Assembly: GCA_964409645.1 (NCBI GenBank)
Contig: CAYPEK010000158.1
Span: 1 to 7,853, forward strand
DNA length: 7,853 nucleotides
DNA from: CAYPEK01 sp964409645
Lineage (GTDB): Bacteria; UBP15; UBA6099
Direction: 5' to 3'
Shown: positions 1 through 6,078 of the stretch, one piece after another
Position numbering within the stretch: the stretch's first letter is position 1
Layout of the letters: every line of letters starts with the position of its first letter
Made by a program: the position numbers and the translations under genes
Notes under the pieces: generated by a model
Database searches by the model: none
What the model was told of the DNA's origin: nothing
What the model saw: the letters and a program-made list of their open reading frames with translations, nothing else

Positions 1-1504
1 CATCCGCCGCCATTTCCTTCAAGAGATTTTTCGCAACCTCGCGGTCGTCAAAAAAAATCGTCCTGTCCTTGAATATCTGATAATCCTCGTGGCCTTTTCC
101 CGCGATGATTATTACGTCGTCGTCCTCGGCGTTCCGGATCGCAAACCGTATCGCCGCGTATCTGTCCCGTTCGACCTTGTACTTGAACCGCTTCGTCGCA
201 CGGCCCTTTACCATCGCCTGCTCCACACCGAGCTCGATCTGGTCGATAATCGTGTCCGGGTCCTCAGTTCTCGGATTGTCAGACGTGATAACTGCAAAAT
301 CCGCGTTCTCCGCCGCAACCGCGCCCATCAGCGGCCGCTTCGTCTTGTCGCGGTCGCCGCCCGCGCCGAACACAACCACCAACCGACCCTTGCAGATCTT
401 CCGCGCCGATTTCAATATATTCAGCATCCCGTCCGGCGTGTGCGCGTAATCCACAAACACCCTGAACGGTTGCCCTTCGTCAATCCTCTGGAACCGGCCC
501 GGCACTCCCGACATCTTCTTCATCGTCTCCGAAATCACCTGCGGGGACGCCCCCGTTGCAAGCCCGTACGCCGCCATTGTCAGAGTGTTGTAAACATTGA
601 ATGCGCCCATCAGCGGCGAAACAACATCGAACGCATCCGCGAACTTCGAAACTATCCTGTACGAAATCCCGTCGAGCGTGCTTTTAACATCCTCCGCGAA
701 CACGTCCGCCGATGAGTCGTTAACCGAAAATCTGACTATATTTCCTTTTGCTTCAGCCGCTATTTTTTCGCTCGCGGGGTCATCCGCGTTCAGAATCGCA
801 AATCCCCCATCAGCAATATAATCGATGAACAGCTTCTTTTTTGAATCGAAATACTCGTCCATGCTCTTGTGGAAATCGAGATGATCCTGCGTCAGATTCG
901 TGAACAGCGCCGCGTGGAACAGACACCCGGCAATCCTCTTCAGGTGCACAGCGTGCGAGGAAACCTCCATCACAGCGTGCGAGCACCCCTTCTCCACCAT
1001 TCTCGCAAGCAACATCTGAAGGTCCAACGCCTCGGGCGTCGTCCTCTTCACAGCCGCGAGCTCGTCGCCGATCCGGTTCTCAACCGTGCCAAGCAGCCCT
1101 GAGCACTTACCCATTTCCCTATGAAGCGCGTCGATCAGGAATGCAACCGATGTCTTTCCATTAGTTCCGGTTACGCCGGCGATACTGACCTTCTTCGTCG
1201 GCCATTCGTAAAATTCCGCTGAAATAAGCCCCATCGCGAGTCGTGCATTTGCAACCTGAACAACCGTCACTCCCTCCGGCGCTTTCACGGGCCGCTCCAC
1301 AACAATAACCGACGCCCCGCGCGCAAGCGCTTCGGGTACGAAATCGTGCCCGTCAACCTTGAACCCCGGTATGCAGAAAAACAGCGTGCCCGGCGAACAC
1401 TGCCGCGAGTCGTAATCAAGTCCCGCAACCGTCACATTTGCGGCCCCGTTAATGATCTTGTAATCCAAACCTTTCAGCAGTTCTTCGAGTTTCTTTTCAG
1501 CCAT
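1..1504 (-). CDS. murE: UDP-N-acetylmuramoyl-tripeptide ligase MurE, probably meso-diaminopimelate-adding (3' end cut by window edge)
   Basis: Cytoplasmic Mur ligase that uses ATP to join the third stem-peptide residue to UDP-MurNAc-L-Ala-D-Glu. The window holds 501 codons from the ATG at 1504 with no stop, so perhaps ten residues are missing if the protein has the usual length of about 490-510. Visible motifs, in order: P-loop GTNGKT (113-118), TTPEALDLQ (155-163), EVSSHAV (180-186), NLTQDHLDFH (203-212), the Lys-rich YFDSKKKLF (218-226) where the family carbamylates a lysine, GDRDKTKRPLMG (383-394), DNPR (409-412) and AGKGHEDYQ (468-476). By established family knowledge DNPR marks meso-diaminopimelate enzymes, while lysine-adding enzymes differ there. 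The start has a GGAG seven bases upstream (1512-1515), placed just after the ftsI stop; the 12-base gap indicates co-transcription with ftsI. Identity is very secure; substrate choice is inferred from the motif. Confidence 0.96.
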   Translation of the reverse strand, partial: MAEKKLEELLKGLDYKIINGAANVTVAGLDYDSRQCSPGTLFFCIPGFKVDGHDFVPEALARGASVIVVERPVKAPEGVTVVQVANARLAMGLISAEFYEWPTKKVSIAGVTGTNGKTSVAFLIDALHREMGKCSGLLGTVENRIGDELAAVKRTTPEALDLQMLLARMVEKGCSHAVMEVSSHAVHLKRIAGCLFHAALFTNLTQDHLDFHKSMDEYFDSKKKLFIDYIADGGFAILNADDPASEKIAAEAKGNIVRFSVNDSSADVFAEDVKSTLDGISYRIVSKFADAFDVVSPLMGAFNVYNTLTMAAYGLATGASPQVISETMKKMSGVPGRFQRIDEGQPFRVFVDYAHTPDGMLNILKSARKICKGRLVVVFGAGGDRDKTKRPLMGAVAAENADFAVITSDNPRTEDPDTIIDQIELGVEQAMVKGRATKRFKYKVERDRYAAIRFAIRNAEDDDVIIIAGKGHEDYQIFKDRTIFFDDREVAKNLLKEMAAD

Positions 1505-1516
1505 TTCAATACTCCG

Positions 1517-3268
1517 TCAGTAAGCGATTTGATCCTGTTTAACCTTTGAAGGCGGCACATCGAGATGCCACAACGATTTCATCATTATTTCCTTGAACGC
1601 CGGAGCGGCCACCTGCGCCGCGTAATACACAGGCGTCGGCCTCTCTATCGTCACCATAACCAACAGCCTCGGGTCCTCCACCGGCGCGTAGCCGACAAAT
1701 GATGCGAAGTACTCGCCCGCCCGGTAACCGCCGTCACGTACTATCTTTGCCGTTCCCGTCTTGCCAGCAACCGTGTAGCCCGGTATCCGCGCATTCTTTC
1801 CGGTGCCTTCCTCCACAACACGGCTCATCATGTAGCGCATCAGCTTCGCCGTCTCCGGCGAGACAGCCTGATTCAACACCTTGGGCGTCGATTCGTGAAG
1901 CACCTTTCCTCTGGCGCCCGTCACCTTGTCTATGATGAGCGGCTGCATAAGCTGCCCGTCATTCGCAATCGCCGCCGTTGCCATCGCCATGTGCAGCATC
2001 GACACCGAGATCGCATACCCGAACCCGTTGTCCGCAATCGTCAACTGTGCCATATGATTCAGATTCGGCAGCATGTTCCCCTGCTGCCCGGTCAACGGGA
2101 ACGAGTAATTCTTATTGAAATAAAACCTGTTTATCATGGATGCGATTCCGGACGCCCCCATCATAAGAGCTATTCTCGCAGCGCCCGTATTCGACGAATG
2201 CGCTATCACATACACAGGGGTTTTCATATTCGGGATATCGACACCGTGGTCATCCTTGATCGGGTGCCCGCTCACCATCATCACAGGCTGGCAGTAGATC
2301 ATCTCCTTGAACGGCTCGATTACTTTCCTGTCGAGCGCCGTTGACACTATCAGCGGCTTCATAATACTACCGGGCTCGAACCTGAACCATATCACACGAT
2401 TCCGGAACGATGTCGGGTCCGTCTTCAGATATTCCTTGTAATTATTCGGGTCGAATGACGGCTGCGACGCCATCGCCAGAATGCGTCCGGTCTTCGTTTC
2501 AATCACAAGCGCAGCGCCGCCGCGTGCGTTGAATTCCTGTATAGTACGCGTTAGTTGATCTTCCGCGTAATGCTGGATTGTCTGATCTAGTGTGAGCCAT
2601 ATATTGTATCCGTTCCGCGCCGGCTGTTCCTCTCGGATCGACTGAGGAATACTCCTTCCAAGATGGTCTTTCTGCAGAACGATATATCCGTTTCTTCCGC
2701 TCAGCATCGAATTTCTCGTCATCTCGATGCCTTCTAGGCCGCCGCCCTCTCCGACAAAACCTATCACCTGCGCCGCGGTCGTGCTGTTCGGATATACCCG
2801 CTTCTGTTCTCTTATCGCTGCAACACAGTTAAACTGATTCTCTTTTATTGTTTTGGCGACATTTTCTGCTATCTCTTCAGTCGTGAATCTTTGGAGCCAT
2901 ACGTATGGTTTCGCTCGTGTCGCTTCCGCCAGTTTCGCCTCTATTTCCGCCGGTTTCATCTTCAGCGGCTTGCTCATTTCCTTCGCGAAAAATTTTCTTT
3001 CTTTTCCCGTTTTCAACATTGATGGCACAACGAAAACGGACATATACGGGACGTCCATCGCAAGTCTTTTTCCGTGCTGGTCGAAGATATACCCGCGACG
3101 CGCCTGCAGGGTTATTATTCTTTTGGTTTGTTTTCGCAGCCGCTCGTTGAGCCACTCACCATCCACCTGCTGCACGTATAAAGCGCGCAGCACGATAATG
3201 GAATGCAGCACAGCAAGGGCTATGAGTACAATTTTAAGTCGTGATTTAATTTGCAGGGTCCGGTTCAT
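1517..3268 (-). CDS. ftsI: Peptidoglycan D,D-transpeptidase FtsI (penicillin-binding protein 3 / class B PBP)
   Basis: Septal class B penicillin-binding protein of 583 residues that cross-links peptidoglycan stem peptides at the division site, normally with FtsW. A short basic cytoplasmic tail is followed by one membrane anchor (about 12-31). The N-terminal non-catalytic domain contains RRGYIFDQHGKRLA (57-70) and KRVYPNSTTAAQVIGFVG (156-173). The transpeptidase domain has all three catalytic motifs: SIMK (301-304, nucleophile Ser301, inside FEPGSIMKP), SSN (358-360) and KTGT (503-506). There is no PASTA domain after it; the chain ends about 77 residues past KTGT. Length and order are typical of FtsI, and position between ftsL and murE favours FtsI over the elongation enzyme PBP2 or a sporulation paralogue. 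The ATG at 3268 has GAGG about seven bases upstream, lying partly inside a hairpin (separate entry). The stop is TGA. Confidence 0.96.
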   Translation of the reverse strand: MNRTLQIKSRLKIVLIALAVLHSIIVLRALYVQQVDGEWLNERLRKQTKRIITLQARRGYIFDQHGKRLAMDVPYMSVFVVPSMLKTGKERKFFAKEMSKPLKMKPAEIEAKLAEATRAKPYVWLQRFTTEEIAENVAKTIKENQFNCVAAIREQKRVYPNSTTAAQVIGFVGEGGGLEGIEMTRNSMLSGRNGYIVLQKDHLGRSIPQSIREEQPARNGYNIWLTLDQTIQHYAEDQLTRTIQEFNARGGAALVIETKTGRILAMASQPSFDPNNYKEYLKTDPTSFRNRVIWFRFEPGSIMKPLIVSTALDRKVIEPFKEMIYCQPVMMVSGHPIKDDHGVDIPNMKTPVYVIAHSSNTGAARIALMMGASGIASMINRFYFNKNYSFPLTGQQGNMLPNLNHMAQLTIADNGFGYAISVSMLHMAMATAAIANDGQLMQPLIIDKVTGARGKVLHESTPKVLNQAVSPETAKLMRYMMSRVVEEGTGKNARIPGYTVAGKTGTAKIVRDGGYRAGEYFASFVGYAPVEDPRLLVMVTIERPTPVYYAAQVAAPAFKEIMMKSLWHLDVPPSKVKQDQIAY

Positions 3269-3293
3269 GCCAACACCTCAAACGCGTGTTGGC
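3269..3293 (-). promoter_or_regulatory. Hairpin over the ftsI ribosome binding site
   Basis: In the transcript, GCCAACAC (3293-3286) pairs perfectly with GTGTTGGC (3276-3269) around a nine-base loop GCGTTTGAG. The 3' arm ends at the base before the ftsI ATG (3268-3266). The only Shine-Dalgarno-like run, GAGG, is made of the last three loop bases and the first base of the 3' arm. The stem is seen directly; that it limits translation of ftsI relative to ftsL is inference. There is no T run after it, so it is not an intrinsic terminator. Confidence 0.55.
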
Positions 3294-3304
3294 GCCCCGG
3301 GCTT

Positions 3305-3715
3305 TTAGTAAGGGTGTCCCTCGGGCCGAGGCGCCAATAGCTCGGCCTTCTCCAGCCTCGTGTCGCTTCCATCGAGGCTGACGTACAATGGTTTTTGCGG
3401 AGTCATAATGTCGCAGCCCGCTTCCCTGAGCGCGGATTCCACTCTCGCGTAGCTCTTCAGCGACTCCACTTCGGCTTCAAGTTTTCTGGTCTGTATGTCT
3501 AATTTGTAATTCTGCTGCTTAAGTTCGTCCACTTTCATATACTTGCAATCTATACTGAATTTCAGATATACGGTGTATATTCCGAGTAGTGTTAGAAAAT
3601 AGGCGGACAGCAGCAAAATGCCAGCCATTTTGAAGCCCTGTCTTCTTCGGTTTTGGCGTGAATCGGCCCCCTGCACCACGTACATATTTCTGTTGCTTTT
3701 CCGATTCCGGTTCAT
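3305..3715 (-). CDS. ftsL: Cell division protein FtsL (small bitopic divisome protein)
   Basis: A 136-residue bitopic membrane protein, identified by topology and gene position more than by sequence, since FtsL is poorly conserved. The N-terminus is strongly basic (MNRNRKSNRN, then QNRRRQGFK to 29), as expected for a cytoplasmic tail. One hydrophobic segment spans about 31-51. It is followed by a charged, heptad-like helix at about 58-88 and then by YARVESALREAGCDIMTPQK (89-108), which matches the RIE...A...GM..P pattern often seen at the end of FtsL-type coiled coils. By family knowledge FtsL pairs with FtsB/DivIC and FtsQ/DivIB and helps activate FtsWI. It sits between rsmH and ftsI, the standard slot. 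The ATG at 3715 has AGGAG six bases upstream (3722-3726), which overlaps the TAG stop of rsmH; the gap is nine bases, implying coupling. The tail after residue 113 is unremarkable. Confidence 0.85.
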   Translation of the reverse strand: MNRNRKSNRNMYVVQGADSRQNRRRQGFKMAGILLLSAYFLTLLGIYTVYLKFSIDCKYMKVDELKQQNYKLDIQTRKLEAEVESLKSYARVESALREAGCDIMTPQKPLYVSLDGSDTRLEKAELLAPRPEGHPY

Positions 3716-3724
3716 AACAGGCTC

Positions 3725-4663
3725 CTAACTCTTCTCCACCGCACGCATCTTTGCGCTTCTCGCCCTTGCGTTTTCTTTTATCTCTTCCGGCGCGGGCGTT
3801 ATCACTTTCTTATTCACCAGTCGTGCGGACGGTGGATTATTACACATACATTCGTCCGGCGGGAGATTGCATCGGCATCCCCTCGCCGCCCTGCGAAAAA
3901 GGTCTTTCACTATCCGATCCTCTTCGCTCTGATACGTGATCACAACCAGTCGGCCTCCGCTGCCGAGAACACTCATCGCCCCCGGAACTCCGGCTTCTAT
4001 AGCCTCCATCTCCCGGTTCACCTCCACCCTCAGCGCCAGAAACACCTGCGTCGCGGGGTGGCGGCCCGGTTTGTGCGGCGCCGCTTTCGACACCAGCTCC
4101 GCGAGCTGGCCCGTCGTCTCGATCGGAACTTCGGCACGCCTCTCGGCAATCTTTCTCGCAATCCTCCTTGCGTGCTTCTCTCCGTACCGGTAAAACAGGT
4201 CCCTCATCTCTTCCTCGGACACGGTATTTATATATTCCGCCGCATTCGGCCCCGGCTCATTCTTTCCGTACTTCATATCCAGCGGGCCGTCATGCATGAA
4301 ACTGAATCCGCGCCCTCCGCTATCTATCTGTATAGATGAAAATCCCAAGTCCATCAGAATTCCATCCGCAGGCGGCAGTTCTTCGCGCTTCCATATCTCG
4401 GCGATCCTCGAAAAATTCTCGTTGAATAATCTCACTCGATCGTCGCCTTCGTATCTCCTGCCCACCGCCGCTATCGATGCGGGATCCCGGTCCACTCCGA
4501 TCAGCAACCCGGTCGTGATCCGCTCTTTAATTTTTGAAAAATGCTCACCTCCCCCCAAGGTAAGATCCGCATACACCCCATCTCCGCGTATCTTCAGCAC
4601 TTCAATGGTCTCTTCGAGTAATACTGGTATATGTTGAACTTTCTCCTCCGTCACATTTATCAC
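3725..4663 (-). CDS. rsmH: 16S rRNA (cytosine(1402)-N(4))-methyltransferase RsmH (MraW)
   Basis: SAM-dependent enzyme of 312 residues that methylates N4 of C1402 in 16S rRNA, in the decoding centre. Family landmarks in order: HIPVLLEETIEVL (11-23); SAM-binding DLTLGGGEHFSK (33-44, usually D-G/C-T-x-G-x-G-G-H-S); GVDRDP (56-61); DGILMDLGFSSIQID (100-114); RGFSFMHDGPLDMKY (118-132); TQVFLALRVEVNREM (205-219); GGRLVVITYQSEEDRIVK (236-253); a CxC...CxC pair at 263-274; and a basic end. ITYQSEEDR departs from the commoner ISFHSLEDR, but the charged positions are kept. The start is a GTG; no ATG exists in the right place, and HIPVLLEE lands where the family expects it near the N-terminus. I see no good Shine-Dalgarno. 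The start lies three bases after the mraZ stop in the same frame, so expression probably depends on translation of mraZ. Confidence 0.96.
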   Translation of the reverse strand: MINVTEEKVQHIPVLLEETIEVLKIRGDGVYADLTLGGGEHFSKIKERITTGLLIGVDRDPASIAAVGRRYEGDDRVRLFNENFSRIAEIWKREELPPADGILMDLGFSSIQIDSGGRGFSFMHDGPLDMKYGKNEPGPNAAEYINTVSEEEMRDLFYRYGEKHARRIARKIAERRAEVPIETTGQLAELVSKAAPHKPGRHPATQVFLALRVEVNREMEAIEAGVPGAMSVLGSGGRLVVITYQSEEDRIVKDLFRRAARGCRCNLPPDECMCNNPPSARLVNKKVITPAPEEIKENARARSAKMRAVEKS

Positions 4664-4666
4664 CGC

Positions 4667-5221
4667 TCACTGCGGTATGTCCTGCTTCGTTTCTTTATCT
4701 TGATCCTTCATCTCATACTTCGCGATCAGTTCGGCGACCTGCTTCTCCTTGCCCTTCGTCGTGAACGTCGCGGCATAGTTCGCCGCGGACCATATTCCGA
4801 ACGTCTCCAGCGTTCCCATCACAACAACCTGCCCCGCGCTGATTCCCGCATATTCCCTTAGCGCCGGGCTGATCAGCACGCGGCCGAGCTTGTCCACATC
4901 CACGTACTCCCTGTTGCCGACAAGGTGCATCTTTATCTCGTACGTCTCGTTGTTTTTGGGTAATCCTTCGATCCACTTCTCCATCTTCCGCCACTCATCG
5001 ATCGGGTAGCAGTCGATGTGGCACGTCCACAATCCGCATGTCATCACAACCGTCAATTGCTGATCTTCCGCCGCTGCTTCCGCCTTCTTTTTCTTTCCCG
5101 TTTCAGCAACTTCAGCCCCGGCAAGCAGTTCCTCCCGGTATTGAAGCACTCCACGTATGTCCACGGGAAGACTCATCCGCCCCTTCGCATCTATGCGCGG
5201 GCTTGTCCTCCCTCCGAACAT
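4667..5221 (-). CDS. mraZ: Division/cell wall cluster transcriptional regulator MraZ, with an internal Lys/Ala-rich insert
   Basis: DNA-binding protein with two tandem AbrB-like swapped-hairpin modules, known in other bacteria as the repressor at the head of the dcw operon. First module: MFGGRTSPRIDAKGRMSLP (1-19), the classical MraZ opening with D-x-K-G-R. Second: VDVDKLGRVLISPALREYAG (107-126). CYPIDEWRKMEKWIEGLP (71-88) and FGIWS (141-145) also match the family. At 184 residues it exceeds the usual 140-150: a charged Lys/Ala/Glu-rich insert lies at about 35-55 between the first module's strands, and the C-terminal tail (170-184) is charged. I chose the ATG at 5221 because the family begins MF and because GAGGG lies five bases upstream. 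An in-frame GTG at 5242 would add seven residues (MNLLREK) and has its own GGAG. Three MraZ-like boxes lie upstream at 5380-5404. Confidence 0.92.
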   Translation of the reverse strand: MFGGRTSPRIDAKGRMSLPVDIRGVLQYREELLAGAEVAETGKKKKAEAAAEDQQLTVVMTCGLWTCHIDCYPIDEWRKMEKWIEGLPKNNETYEIKMHLVGNREYVDVDKLGRVLISPALREYAGISAGQVVVMGTLETFGIWSAANYAATFTTKGKEKQVAELIAKYEMKDQDKETKQDIPQ

Positions 5222-5226
5222 TTTTT

Positions 5227-5231
5227 CCCTC
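5227..5231 (-). promoter_or_regulatory. Ribosome binding site for the ATG start of mraZ
   Basis: GAGGG followed by five A residues and the ATG at 5221. This strong, well-spaced site supports the ATG over the GTG at 5242, whose own candidate GGAG is at 5250-5253 with a seven-base spacer. Both could be used; the family's conserved N-terminus favours the ATG. Confidence 0.6.
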
Positions 5232-5357
5232 AGCAGATTCACTTCTTTTCTCCGGTTCCGTCCCCCCGGAAAATTCGGGCGGCACTCCTCTTCTCACTTA
5301 TAAGATCGTTCTTTTCCTTTAGAAGTTACGGATGGCTTTACCACAAAATACCGTAAA

Positions 5358-5415
5358 TTTCTAAAATATACGTTGTGTATGCCAATTATTACCATATCTT
5401 ACCACTCTACGTCAA
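5358..5415 (-). promoter_or_regulatory. Candidate promoter region of the mraZ-rsmH-ftsL-ftsI-murE operon
   Basis: Two sigma-70-like readings are possible on the minus strand. The upstream one has TTGACG (5415-5410), an 18-base spacer and TAATAA (5391-5386), or a 19-base spacer and AATAAT. The downstream one has TTGGCA (5385-5380), a 16-base spacer and TAGAAA (5363-5358). Neither is ideal; the upstream -35 is the better half. Either gives a leader of roughly 130-165 bases before mraZ and would be covered by the boxes at 5380-5404. Confidence 0.45.
5380..5404 (-). promoter_or_regulatory. Candidate MraZ operator: three direct repeats at 10-bp period
   Basis: On the minus strand TGGTA (5404-5400), TGGTA (5394-5390) and TGGCA (5384-5380) are each separated by exactly five bases. 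E. coli MraZ is known to bind TGGG-type direct repeats with five-base spacers upstream of mraZ, so number, spacing and place all fit, though the fourth base differs (T or C instead of G). The array overlaps the candidate promoter, consistent with autorepression. Assignment to MraZ is inference. Confidence 0.6.
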
Positions 5416-5534
5416 TAGGGTCGGAAAAATTATTTATTTTGAGAAATCGCGAGATTTTCCCAAAGCCAACAGCATATTTTTGCTTGCAATACCTGATTTG
5501 TTCGATTTCGGGGAGATTCAGCCAAAAACAGAGC

Positions 5535-5577
5535 ACAAGATATGGTGCGACCTTTAAATGTCGGCACCATATATTGT
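5535..5577. repeat. Long inverted repeat (dyad), possible operator or hairpin
   Basis: ATATGGTGC (5540-5548) faces GCACCATAT (5564-5572) perfectly. After one mismatch (5539/5573) the outer four bases ACAA/TTGT also pair, and inside a one-base bulge (5563) GAC/GTC pair around the loop CTTTAAAT (5552-5559). That makes about 16 pairs in 43 bases. It lies about 120 bases upstream of the candidate mraZ promoter. Weak T runs follow on both strands, so a terminator is possible but not convincing. Confidence 0.5.
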
Positions 5578-5883
5578 ATGCTTTTATCTATATTCGATCT
5601 GGCACTTCAATGGATTTAATACAATCGCCTTAAAATTCCCTTTATTTTAAGCATTTTTACCGATTTAATTTTTTAATCTTCACAAAATCAACAAAATCCC
5701 GGATTTCCGCCGTTTTTTCGCGTTTTTGACAATTTTAAGCCGAACTTTGTTTTTTCATATATTTAAAAGTGCGTAAAAATGCTGTGTGGTGAGGCGGACT
5801 TCAATCCAAATAAGCCCGAAAGTTAAACAGTTACAATTTCAAAGAAAACACCACTTTTATCCAATTTCGCGAGTTTTCGAGAC

Positions 5884-5923
5884 AAAAAATATTTTTAGCC
5901 CAAATCCATCATTGGGATTTGGG
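5884..5923 (-). terminator. Possible intrinsic terminator of the aminotransferase-methyltransferase unit
   Basis: CCCAAATCC and GGATTTGGG (5915-5923 and 5899-5907) form a perfect nine-base stem with a seven-base loop. Read on the minus strand it is followed by CTAAAAATA and then six T (5889-5884). The T run starts nine bases after the stem, which is late for a strong terminator, and the site is about 155 bases past the methyltransferase stop. It is the best minus-strand terminator candidate in the gap. Confidence 0.35.
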
Positions 5924-5945
5924 TGGCAATGATTCAGAACAGATG

Positions 5946-6009
5946 AAATGCGAGGCGGAAGACGCATTTTTGCAGCGAGTGTACTGGGATGTACATGAAC
6001 AAAAAATGC
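5946..6009. repeat. Structured repeat-like element with competing stems
   Basis: AAATGCG (5946-5952) can pair with CGCATTT (5963-5969). The overlapping GCATTTTT (5964-5971) can instead pair with AAAAATGC (6002-6009). Inside the second stem, TGTAC (5980-5984) pairs with GTACA (5991-5995) around TGGGAT. The compact nested-palindrome look resembles dispersed intergenic repeats found in many copies in some genomes. With only one copy in this window, that reading is inference. Confidence 0.4.
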
Positions 6010-6047
6010 TCCGACAACGAAGCAGTTCGCCGCTATGAACATTGCCG

Positions 6048-6075
6048 CGGATTCGTTTCTTTATTGACGAATCCG
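6048..6075. repeat. Hairpin immediately after the methyltransferase stop codon
   Basis: CGGATTCGT (6048-6056) and ACGAATCCG (6067-6075) form a perfect nine-base stem with a ten-base loop, starting four bases past the TAA at 6081-6079. On the minus strand no T run follows, so it may protect the mRNA 3' end rather than terminate. On the plus strand it is followed by T-rich sequence, but there is no plus-strand gene to terminate. Confidence 0.45.
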
Positions 6076-6078
6076 GGC

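Larger units (their letters stand above)
5222..6078. other. Gene-free AT-rich intergenic region between mraZ and the methyltransferase gene
   Basis: About 857 bases with no credible gene on either strand. Its base composition contrasts with the flanking genes; for example only 13 of 60 bases at 5641-5700 are G or C. From right to left it holds a hairpin just after the methyltransferase stop (6048-6075), a structured repeat-like element (5946-6009), a hairpin with a T run (5884-5923), an AT-rich core with a small inverted repeat (CTTAAAAT at 5629-5636 against ATTTTAAG at 5644-5651), a long dyad (5535-5577), the promoter/operator (5358-5415) and the mraZ leader. I recognise no tRNA, rRNA or known ncRNA in it. 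Confidence 0.8.

Noticed and set aside
89..715. A 208-codon plus-strand open frame
   Set aside because: It lies antisense to murE, which has every family motif in order. The Arg/His-rich translation is typical of a shadow frame.
5297..5304. CTTATAAG in the mraZ leader as a -10 element
   Set aside because: No acceptable -35 hexamer lies 16-18 bases upstream; the promoter candidates at 5358-5415 are better supported.
5373..5633. Plus-strand open frame of 86 codons in the intergenic region
   Set aside because: It crosses the MraZ-box array and the long dyad, has no ribosome binding site and resembles no known protein.
5629..5651. CTTAAAAT/ATTTTAAG inverted repeat as a regulatory site
   Set aside because: Almost all A and T within a very AT-rich stretch, so chance is a sufficient explanation.
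5726..5731. A consensus TTGACA on the plus strand
   Set aside because: No -10 element lies 16-18 bases downstream (the nearest TATATT is about 26 bases on), and no plus-strand gene follows.
5857..6042. A 61-codon minus-strand open frame between the methyltransferase gene and mraZ
   Set aside because: It runs through the palindromic element and the hairpin at 5899-5923, has no clear ribosome binding site, and its composition follows the DNA structure rather than a protein. More likely non-coding.
6048..6075. The 9-bp stem after the methyltransferase stop as a minus-strand terminator
   Set aside because: No T run follows on the minus strand; the T-rich flank is on the plus-strand side, where there is no gene to terminate. 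Kept as a plain hairpin.
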